Shown here: in pieces, positions 1-5,528 of the stretch
Layout of the letters: every line of letters begins with the position of its first letter
Numbering within the stretch: the stretch's first letter is position 1
Assembly (NCBI GenBank): GCA_966112795.1
Contig: CBHWED010000096.1
Span: forward strand, 1 to 11,135
Direction of reading: 5' to 3'
Origin: Croceibacterium_A sp966112795
GTDB taxonomy: Bacteria; Pseudomonadota; Alphaproteobacteria; Sphingomonadales; Sphingomonadaceae
Length of the DNA: 11,135 nucleotides
Program-made: the position numbers and the translations under genes
Notes under the pieces: generated by a model
Told to the model about the DNA's origin: nothing
Database searches by the model: none
The model's input: the letters and a program-made list of their open reading frames with translations, nothing else

Positions 1-75
1 TTCCTGCCGCAGATCGAGAAGGTCGAACGCCTGCTCGGCCGCGACCTCGCGCTGTGGAAGATTCCGCGACCCTGA
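1..75 (+). CDS. C-terminal fragment, possibly a sulfotransferase
   Basis: Only the last 24 codons of a + strand gene are in the window, ending in TGA at 73-75. The residues run FLPQIEKVERLLGRDLALWK and then IPRP. The pattern of an amphipathic 'EIxxVExLLGxDLxxW' helix close to the C-terminus resembles the end of bacterial sulfotransferase-domain (PAPS-dependent) proteins, where a last helix with Leu-Leu-Gly and a Trp near the end is common. That is recognition from a very short stretch, so the family is tentative; that a reading frame ends here is more secure. A perfect hairpin follows 20 nt after the stop. Start, length and upstream context are outside the window. Confidence 0.4.
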   Translation, partial: FLPQIEKVERLLGRDLALWKIPRP

Positions 76-95
76 CGCGAACCGACATTCAACGG

Positions 96-119
96 CCCTT
101 CCCCATCAAGGGGGAAGGG
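96..119. terminator. Perfect 9-bp hairpin between convergent genes
   Basis: CCCTTCCCC (96-104) pairs perfectly with GGGGAAGGG (111-119) across a 6-nt loop. It lies between the end of the + strand fragment (stop at 75) and the end of the - strand small membrane gene (stop at 157), where a bidirectional terminator is expected. Neither strand has a clear U-tract after the stem, so it may instead be a REP-like intergenic repeat that stabilises 3' ends. Confidence 0.45.
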
Positions 120-156
120 AGGGTGATCCGCAGCCCTTCCTGAAGGTCGCTTCGTC

Positions 157-378
157 CTAGATGATCCCGCCGCCGAGCATCAGGCGCAGGCAGGCGACCG
201 CGAACACGATCAGGCAGAAGTTGCGCCCGTGATTCGAGCGCGACAGCGCGCCGAGGCCGATCCCGACCACCGCGATCGGCAGCACGATCCAGTTGCCCCA
301 GCCGAGGAACGGAACCGCCGAAGGGATCGCCAGCACCAGCGCGACGAGGCCGACAAGGATCGAGAGCAGGTTGAGCAT
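157..378 (-). CDS. Small hydrophobic membrane protein, unknown function
   Basis: A 73-residue protein starting MLNLLSILVGLVALVLAIPS and ending MLGGGII. Nearly all of it is hydrophobic. Segments at about residues 4-20, 26-46 and 53-70 could each span the inner membrane, with a short polar turn (SRSNHGRN) at about 46-53. I do not recognise a named family; similar short proteins are usually annotated as hypothetical membrane proteins. The ATG at 376-378 is chosen because the hydrophobic segment begins there; upstream in-frame sequence is arginine/proline-rich and looks non-coding. No Shine-Dalgarno precedes it, but a -10-like TATAAG lies 4 nt upstream of the ATG, so the message may be leaderless. 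It is divergent from the serine hydrolase gene. Function cannot be inferred. Confidence 0.7.
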   Translation of the reverse strand: MLNLLSILVGLVALVLAIPSAVPFLGWGNWIVLPIAVVGIGLGALSRSNHGRNFCLIVFAVACLRLMLGGGII

Positions 379-405
379 GTGTCTTATATGCGTATGACAC
401 CCATG
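374..405. repeat. Imperfect inverted repeat over the divergent promoter
   Basis: GTGTC (379-383) and GACAC (396-400) form an inverted repeat around a 12-nt centre. The symmetry continues outwards, with a 2-nt offset, as GCATG and CATGC. It overlaps both the start codon of the small membrane gene and the -10-like sequence, so it is placed like an operator. No specific regulator is recognised and it could be chance. Confidence 0.25.
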
Positions 406-413
406 CGATGCAA
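383..413 (-). promoter_or_regulatory. Candidate promoter for the small membrane gene, leaderless type
   Basis: On the - strand, TTGCAT (408-413) lies upstream of the overlapping -10-like hexamers CATATA (385-390), ATATAA (384-389) and TATAAG (383-388), at 17, 18 and 19 nt spacing. Transcription would begin at or next to the ATG at 378, which fits the absence of a ribosome binding site. The match to a sigma-70 consensus is moderate. Confidence 0.35.
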
Positions 414-497
414 GCGGGTTCACTCGCGGCGCAAAGGCGATAAGCTGGGGTTCACGGCGAGCGCTCGAAAGCGGCCGGACACGGAGGGAAGGTGCCG

Positions 498-1817
498 ATG
501 GACTCGCTCGACTCGCATAGCAGCCTGACACGCCGCCAATGGCTCGCCGGCACCGCGGCGCTGGGCGCGGCAAGCGCTTTGCCGGTGCCGGCCTGGGCGC
601 AGGCGTCCGAGGCCTGGCCCGAGGTCGGCCGGCTGGTCGCGAGCTACGTCGACGCGCGCAAGGTGGCCAACATGGTCGCGGCGCTCGGCCACGGGCCGGC
701 CGAGCCCGAGGTGATCGCCGCCGGAGTCGACAGCTTCACCGGCTCGCGCCGGTCCGACGCCGACAGCATCTACCGCATCTATTCGATGACCAAGCCGATC
801 ACCGGCATGGCGACGATGATGCTGATCGACGAGGGCAAGCTCGCTCTCGACCAGCCGCTCTACGAGATCCTGCCCAAGTTCCGCACGATGCAGGTGCAGA
901 AGGTCTACGACGGGCCGATCACGGCGGACAATCTCGAGCCGGCCCAGGGCCCGATCACGATCCGCCAGATGCTGACCCACACCGCCGGCCTCGGCTACGG
1001 CATCGTCCAGTCGGGCCCGATCGCCGAGGGCTTCCGCGCGCGCGGCGTGGTGCCGGGACTGGTCACCCGGCTGCAGGCGATCCCGGTGTTCCGCGGTACC
1101 TCGGTCAAAGGCCTCGACGCGTTCGCCGACCGGCTCGCCGAGTTCCCGCTGGTCTACCAGCCGGGCACCCGCTGGTCGTACTCGATGGGCCTCGACCTGA
1201 TGGGCCGGGTGATCGAGGTCGTCGCCGGCCAGCCGTTCGACCGCTTCCTGCAGGAGCGGCTGTTCGACCCGCTCGGCATGGCGGACACGCATTTCCAGGT
1301 GCCGCGCGCCAAGGCGGAGCGGATGACGACCAGCTACTTCGTCACCAACGGCACGCTGCTGCCGATCGATCTCGGCACCGATTCGATCTTCTTCGACGAG
1401 CCGCCGATGCCGTTCGGCGGCTCGGGCCTGGCCAGCACGCCGCGCGATTACGACAAGTTCCTGCGCATGCTCGCGGGCATGGGGATGTTCGAGGGCACGC
1501 GGGTGATGAGCGAGGCCGCGGTGCGCATGGGCACGTCGAACCTGCTGCCCGACACGGTCCAGCAGGGCCCGGCCAACGGCGGGCTCGGGCTCGACCTGTC
1601 GCGCTACGGCTTCGGTGCCGGCGGGCGCGTCGGCAAGGGGCTGTTCGCGAGCACCTACGGCTGGGCCGGCGCCGCGGGCACGGTCGGCTTCGTCGACACG
1701 CGCTCGGGGCTGCGCGGCGGGCTGTTCACGCAGTACATGCCGTCGAGCGCCTACCCGCTGACCGACGAGTTCCCCGAGGCCGTGCTCAAGGACACGCTGG
1801 GACGGGCCAACGGATGA
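498..1817 (+). CDS. Exported serine hydrolase, beta-lactamase (class C/EstB-like) family
   Basis: A 439-residue protein of the beta-lactamase/transpeptidase fold, the group that includes class C beta-lactamases, DD-peptidases and EstB-type esterases. The N-terminus has a twin-arginine signal (TRRQWLAG, then Ala-rich, ending in an A-W-A cleavage site), so export by Tat is likely. Counting from ATG 498, the catalytic Ser-x-x-Lys is SMTK at 96-99, helped by a typical RQMLTHTAGL segment near 156-165. The second motif is Y228-S-M rather than the Y-x-N of true beta-lactamases. Glycine-rich GGSGL and GWAGAAGT segments follow in the C-terminal half. The substrate is unknown; esterase or peptidase activity is as likely as lactam hydrolysis. 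A GTG at 492 is also in frame, but GGAGG at 483-487 is 10 nt from the ATG at 498 and only 4 nt from the GTG. First gene of an operon, overlapping nudC by 4 nt (ATGA). Confidence 0.88.
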   Translation: MDSLDSHSSLTRRQWLAGTAALGAASALPVPAWAQASEAWPEVGRLVASYVDARKVANMVAALGHGPAEPEVIAAGVDSFTGSRRSDADSIYRIYSMTKPITGMATMMLIDEGKLALDQPLYEILPKFRTMQVQKVYDGPITADNLEPAQGPITIRQMLTHTAGLGYGIVQSGPIAEGFRARGVVPGLVTRLQAIPVFRGTSVKGLDAFADRLAEFPLVYQPGTRWSYSMGLDLMGRVIEVVAGQPFDRFLQERLFDPLGMADTHFQVPRAKAERMTTSYFVTNGTLLPIDLGTDSIFFDEPPMPFGGSGLASTPRDYDKFLRMLAGMGMFEGTRVMSEAAVRMGTSNLLPDTVQQGPANGGLGLDLSRYGFGAGGRVGKGLFASTYGWAGAAGTVGFVDTRSGLRGGLFTQYMPSSAYPLTDEFPEAVLKDTLGRANG

Positions 1818-2680
1818 CGATCGCCTTCGCCGGCCAGCCGCTCGACCGCGCCGACCCGATCCGCACCGATCCCGCCAGGCTCGACGCCTTGCGCGGCGAC
1901 GGGCTGCTGCTCCGGCTCGACGGCCTCGCGCCTGAAGTGAACGGCGATGCAGCGCTCGCCTGGGTCCCGCTGGCCGAAGCGCCCGAAGGTGCCGAGCTGG
2001 TGTTCCTCGGCTTGCGCCACGGGCGCGCGCTGTTCGCGGCTGTGCCGGGGCAGGGCGACAAGGACCCGGCTTACGCGCATCGCAAGTCGTGGGCCGCGAT
2101 CGCCCAGCTGGGGGCGGACGACCTCGCGATCTACGCCGGCGCGCGCTCGGTGCTCGACTGGCATGCGCGCCATCGCTTCTGCGCCAACTGCGGGCACGCG
2201 ACCGAGCCCGCCAAGGGCGGCTGGGAGCGCGACTGCCCGGCGTGCAAGGCGCAGCACTTCCCGCGCGTCGACCCGGTGGCGATCATGCTCGTCGAATGCG
2301 AGGGCACGATCCTGCTCGGCCGCCAGTCGCGCTTCCCGCCCAACAGCTATTCCGCGCTCGCCGGCTTCGTCGAGCCCGGCGAGACCGTCGAGGAAGCGGT
2401 CGCCCGCGAGGTTCACGAGGAAGCGGGCGTGCGTGTGCGTGATGTTCGCTACGTCGCCAGCCAGCCGTGGCCGTTCCCGTCGCAGCTGATGATCGGCTGC
2501 ATCGGCTACGCCGACAGCCTTGAACTCACGATCGACAAGTCCGAGATCGAGGACGCGCGCTGGTTCACGCGCGCCGATGTCGCCGAGGCCTTGGCCAAGG
2601 GGCGCGAGAGCGCGAGCTTCCTGCCCCCGCCGCCGCAGGCGATCGCATACCACCTGCTGCAATGGTGGCTGGAGACTTGA
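1814..2680 (+). CDS. nudC: NAD(+) diphosphatase NudC (Nudix hydrolase)
   Basis: A 288-residue protein with the full NudC layout. An N-terminal domain (about 1-115) is followed by a four-cysteine zinc ribbon (C123-x2-C126 and C141-x2-C144). The Nudix box spans 184-206 and keeps G184, E190 and the REVHEEAGV metal-binding core. The NudC-specific signature SQPWPFPSQ starts at S216. The family cleaves NAD(H) to NMN(H) and AMP, and removes NAD caps from RNA in bacteria; both uses need the divalent metal held by the Nudix glutamates, all of which are present. No signal peptide, so cytoplasmic. The ATG overlaps the stop of the serine hydrolase gene as ATGA, which points to translational coupling; the long open frame upstream of this ATG in the same frame is arginine-rich and is a shadow of the first gene. 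Confidence 0.96.
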   Translation: MTIAFAGQPLDRADPIRTDPARLDALRGDGLLLRLDGLAPEVNGDAALAWVPLAEAPEGAELVFLGLRHGRALFAAVPGQGDKDPAYAHRKSWAAIAQLGADDLAIYAGARSVLDWHARHRFCANCGHATEPAKGGWERDCPACKAQHFPRVDPVAIMLVECEGTILLGRQSRFPPNSYSALAGFVEPGETVEEAVAREVHEEAGVRVRDVRYVASQPWPFPSQLMIGCIGYADSLELTIDKSEIEDARWFTRADVAEALAKGRESASFLPPPPQAIAYHLLQWWLET

Positions 2681-2682
2681 GC

Positions 2683-3375
2683 ATGCCCGAAGCTGTCGTT
2701 CCGAAAGTCGCCGTCGACGTGTGGTCCGACGTGATGTGCCCGTGGTGCGCGGTCGGCTACACCCAGTTCGCCAAGGCCGCCGAGGCGCTCAGGGGCGAGC
2801 TCGAGGTCGACTTGCGCTGGATGCCGTTCGAGCTCAACCCCGACCTGCCGGCCGAGGGCAAGGACCAGGCGAAGCACCTGGCCGAAGTCTACGGCCGCAC
2901 CTCCGAGGACGTCGCGGCGATGCGCGCGCAGATGCAGGCGACCGCGGCGCGCGCCGGCTTCCCGATGGATTATACCGGAGACGGCGCGGAGCCGCCGGCG
3001 ATGATGTGGAACACCTTCGATGCGCATAAGCTGCTGCGCTGGGCGCTCGCCGAACAGGGCCCCGCGGCGCAGACCCGCCTCAAGCTCGCGCTGCTCAAGG
3101 CGCACTTCCAGCAGCGCCGCAACGTCAGCGACCGCGCGGTCCTGCTCGATGTCGCCGAGGCCGAGGGTTTCGACCGCGCCAAGGCCACCGCAGCGCTCGC
3201 CGACGAAGCCCTCGCCACGGCCGTCCGCCTCGAGGAGCAGCGCGGCCGCCAGGCCGGGATCAACTCGGTCCCGAGCTTCGTCGTCGACGGCAAATACCTG
3301 ATCCAGGGCGCGCGCGAGCCCGAGGACTACGCGAGCATGCTACGGCAGGTGGCGGGGCTGGTGCAGAACGCCTGA
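2683..3375 (+). CDS. DsbA-family oxidoreductase, FrnE-like
   Basis: A 230-residue thioredoxin-fold protein of the DsbA/FrnE group. The opening strand VAVDVWSDVMCPWC carries the redox pair C19-P-W-C22, the insert is helical (about 60-180), and the conserved cis-proline loop is NSVPSFVVDGKY with P197 before Phe. There is no signal peptide, so unlike periplasmic DsbA it should act in the cytoplasm, where FrnE relatives have been linked to thiol-disulfide exchange and oxidative-stress tolerance. The start is set by GGAG at 2671-2674, 8 nt before the ATG at 2683; an in-frame ATG at 2662 inside nudC lacks such a site. Third gene of the operon, only 2 nt after the nudC stop. Its substrate is not evident. 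The stop abuts that of the next, convergent gene. Confidence 0.92.
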   Translation: MPEAVVPKVAVDVWSDVMCPWCAVGYTQFAKAAEALRGELEVDLRWMPFELNPDLPAEGKDQAKHLAEVYGRTSEDVAAMRAQMQATAARAGFPMDYTGDGAEPPAMMWNTFDAHKLLRWALAEQGPAAQTRLKLALLKAHFQQRRNVSDRAVLLDVAEAEGFDRAKATAALADEALATAVRLEEQRGRQAGINSVPSFVVDGKYLIQGAREPEDYASMLRQVAGLVQNA

Positions 3376-3624
3376 TCAGGGCTTGGTCGACGGATCCAGC
3401 CGGTCGATCGTCTGCGGGCCTTTCGTCGTGCGCTGATCGTCGCGTGCGTCCTGGCCGTGCGGGCGTTCGGTGTGCGTGGCGCCGGCGGTGTTGTGCAACT
3501 CGGAGCGGCTACCGACGTCGCGCTTGAGATCGCCGCCCGAGGTGCCGCCCTGGCTCGGGGCGGTCCCCTGGTCTTCGAGCTCATCGATCAGTGCGTTGTC
3601 GGGGTGGGGCTTGCGTTCGGTCAT
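3376..3624 (-). CDS. Small hydrophilic stress-type protein, probably disordered
   Basis: An 82-residue, very polar protein (MTERKPHPDNALIDELEDQG at the start) rich in Asp, Glu, Arg, Gly, Thr and Gln, with no cysteine, no hydrophobic segment and a glycine-rich middle (QGGTSGGDLKRDVG, 25-38). It should be soluble and largely disordered. I recognise the 'HPDNALID...GGTSGGDLKRDVGxRxEL' pattern as that of small uncharacterised proteins seen in sphingomonads; no biochemical role is known to me. The start is ATG 3622-3624, with GAGGAG at 3632-3637 7 nt upstream. A perfect EcfG-type promoter (3646-3671) sits just before it, so expression in the general stress response is expected. The gene converges on the DsbA-family gene with no spacer between the two stop codons. 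Confidence 0.82.
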   Translation of the reverse strand: MTERKPHPDNALIDELEDQGTAPSQGGTSGGDLKRDVGSRSELHNTAGATHTERPHGQDARDDQRTTKGPQTIDRLDPSTKP

Positions 3625-3645
3625 GATGACTCTCCTCACCCGGTC

Positions 3646-3671
3646 AACGGGAGAGAACGCGGCACCGTTCC
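3646..3671 (-). promoter_or_regulatory. EcfG (general stress response) promoter
   Basis: Read on the - strand, GGAAC (3667-3671) and CGTT (3646-3649) are separated by exactly 17 nt. This is the GGAAC-N16/17-CGTT consensus of promoters used by the alphaproteobacterial extracytoplasmic-function sigma factor EcfG, controlled by PhyR-NepR. It points at the gene starting at 3624. The predicted transcript starts near 3639, just upstream of the GAGGAG ribosome binding site, giving a very short leader. Both elements are intact. Confidence 0.75.
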
Positions 3672-3698
3672 GGCGCCCCGTCTGCTACTGAAGGCTGC

Positions 3699-4115
3699 TC
3701 AGCGCGTGCGCGTCCAGCGCTTCGAGCGGCACACGACGAGCACGCAACCCGTCACGCGCAGCGATCCGTCAGCGTTGAGTTTGAGGCTCGCGTCGTAGCT
3801 GTTGCCGGTCTTGGGATCGTAGGCAGTACCGTCCTCCCACGCCTTGGCGCCGGGAGCGAAGCCCCACAGGATCGGCAGCCCGACGAGCGGGCGCGTGCGC
3901 CGGGCGCGGTCGGGGTTGTTGACGTCGGTTCGCGGCACGTCCGGGCCCGTGGCCAGCACCCGGGCGATGCGGCCGCACATCTGCTGCCCGCAGGCGGCGA
4001 TCTCGACCACCGCCGAGCCGTCGTCGGTCAGCCAGCGGCCCGCAACCGCCGGCGCTGCGGCGGCAGCGGACAGCGGGGTCAGCAGAAGCATGGCGGCGAA
4101 CGCGGGACGAAACAT
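3699..4115 (-). CDS. Exported DUF2147 family protein
   Basis: A 138-residue protein with an N-terminal signal peptide (hydrophobic AAMLLLTPLSAAAAA, cleavage near residue 21) and a single DUF2147 domain. The recognisable elements in order are GRWLTDDGSAVVEI (26-39), C42 and C47-G in the 'CxxxxCG' pair, DVNNPD (64-69), GLPILWGF (79-86), W93-EDGTAYDPKTGNSY, the C124...C129 pair, and the closing RWTR. The four cysteines may form two disulfides in the periplasm. The family has no defined activity. AGGAAAGG lies 5 nt before the ATG, and the start is 11 nt downstream of the stop of the SLC13-type permease, so the two are probably co-transcribed. A link between the proteins is inferred from position only. 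Confidence 0.88.
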   Translation of the reverse strand: MFRPAFAAMLLLTPLSAAAAAPAVAGRWLTDDGSAVVEIAACGQQMCGRIARVLATGPDVPRTDVNNPDRARRTRPLVGLPILWGFAPGAKAWEDGTAYDPKTGNSYDASLKLNADGSLRVTGCVLVVCRSKRWTRTR

Positions 4116-4126
4116 GGCGGCCTTTC

Positions 4127-5443
4127 CTAGAACGGAAAATACGCCAGGATCGCCACGATGCCCACGGCCCACGTGAGGAAGTTGAGCGGCAGCCCGATCT
4201 TGACGAAGTCGAGGTAGTTGTAGCCGCCCATCTGGTAGACGAGCACGTTGGTCTGGTAGCCGAACGGCGTCGCGAAGGCCGCGCTGCCGGCAATCATCAC
4301 CGCGACCAGGAACGGGCGCGGGTTCACCCCGAGGGCCTCGGCCAGCGAGACCGCGACCGGGGTGAACAGCACTGCGACGGTCGCGTTCGAGAGCAGCTCG
4401 GTGGCGAACAGCGTCGCGCCGTAGATCACGATCAGCGCCCACAGCGGGCTGACCCCTTCGAGCCAGGAGATCAGCGCCGCGGTACCGGCGGCGGCGAGGC
4501 CGGTCTTCTCGAGCGCGGTGCCGAGCACGACCATGCCGGCGATGAGCATCAGCACGTCGGCGCGCAGCCCGCTGTAGGCTTCGTCCGCGGTGATCACGCG
4601 CATCAGGATCAGCGCGACCGCGCCGGCAAAGGCGCAGGCCGCGATCGGCGCGACATTGAGCGCGGCCAGCGCCACGGCCCCGACGAACACGGAGAGCGAG
4701 GCCAGCGCCTTGAGCGGGCGCAGCGGGCGCGGCTCGGCGAACGCGAACGAGGAACCCATCTGCCCGCCGGCGAGGCCCGGCTCGCGGCGGATCGGCGTGC
4801 TTTCCTCGGGCTCTGCGTCGCCCGGCTCGCCGAGCGGCGAGTTGCGGCGGCCCGAGAACAGCACGAGGTAAATGCCCCCAGCGATCGCCACCGCCAGCCC
4901 GACCGGTGTGGCCTCGAATATCCCGAACCGCGGCTGCCCGGCGACGACGGCCATGTCGCTGACCAGGAGGTTGGTCGAGGTGCCGATCAGCGTGCAGCAG
5001 CCGCCGAGCACCACGGCGTAGGACAGCGGGATCAGAAACCGCTTCGGCGAGAGGCTCAGCGATTTCGCGACGTCGCGCACGACCGGTGCGGTCAGCACGA
5101 CCACCGGGGTGTTGTTGAGAAACGCCGATACCGCGCCGGACAGGAAGATCATCACCCAGATCCCGGCGGCGCCGATCAGCGAGCACAGCTTCGTCAGGCT
5201 GCGGATCGCGGCGTCGAGCAGGCCCGAGAGCTCCATGGCGTAGGCAATCACGAACAGCGAGGCCAAGGCGATGATCGCCGGGCTCGCGAATGCGCCTTCG
5301 ACGTCGACCGGCCGGACCACACCCGCCATCAGCAGGACGGCCGCGCCGGTGAGCGCGACGACGTCCGACCGCACTTTGTCCCACACCAGCGCTGCGATGA
5401 CCGCGGCGAGCACGGCGAGAGTAATGAGCTGTCCGCTCGTCAT
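4127..5443 (-). CDS. SLC13/DASS-type anion permease, short form without RCK domains
   Basis: A 438-residue polytopic inner-membrane protein of the SLC13/CitT (ion transporter superfamily) group, which carries dicarboxylates, sulfate or related anions, usually with Na+. The two inverted repeats are visible: FLNNTPVVV (N110-N-T112) followed by GTSTNLL (154-160), and LSNATVAV (S352-N-A-T355) followed by GYQTNVLVY (395-403). These are the paired substrate/cation-binding hairpin motifs. Between the halves lies a hydrophilic loop (about 199-245) rich in Pro, Glu, Gly and Arg. Many bacterial relatives of about 590 residues carry two TrkA-C/RCK domains here; this one has none. The substrate cannot be assigned. 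The ATG at 5441-5443 has no clear Shine-Dalgarno. The DUF2147 gene follows after 11 nt. Confidence 0.87.
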   Translation of the reverse strand: MTSGQLITLAVLAAVIAALVWDKVRSDVVALTGAAVLLMAGVVRPVDVEGAFASPAIIALASLFVIAYAMELSGLLDAAIRSLTKLCSLIGAAGIWVMIFLSGAVSAFLNNTPVVVLTAPVVRDVAKSLSLSPKRFLIPLSYAVVLGGCCTLIGTSTNLLVSDMAVVAGQPRFGIFEATPVGLAVAIAGGIYLVLFSGRRNSPLGEPGDAEPEESTPIRREPGLAGGQMGSSFAFAEPRPLRPLKALASLSVFVGAVALAALNVAPIAACAFAGAVALILMRVITADEAYSGLRADVLMLIAGMVVLGTALEKTGLAAAGTAALISWLEGVSPLWALIVIYGATLFATELLSNATVAVLFTPVAVSLAEALGVNPRPFLVAVMIAGSAAFATPFGYQTNVLVYQMGGYNYLDFVKIGLPLNFLTWAVGIVAILAYFPF

Positions 5444-5528
5444 CGGCCGGCTATGCGCGGATTTGCGTTGTGCGCCAACCCGTTATGGCCGGCAATGTGG
5501 TGGGGCGCGCCGAACCCGACCCGTGCGA

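Noticed and set aside
539..2680. A long open frame running through the serine hydrolase gene into nudC, as if one 713-residue fusion
   Set aside because: Upstream of the ATG at 1814 the translation is Arg/Ala/Gly-rich low-complexity text typical of a shadow frame in GC-rich DNA; the real protein there is the serine hydrolase in another frame.
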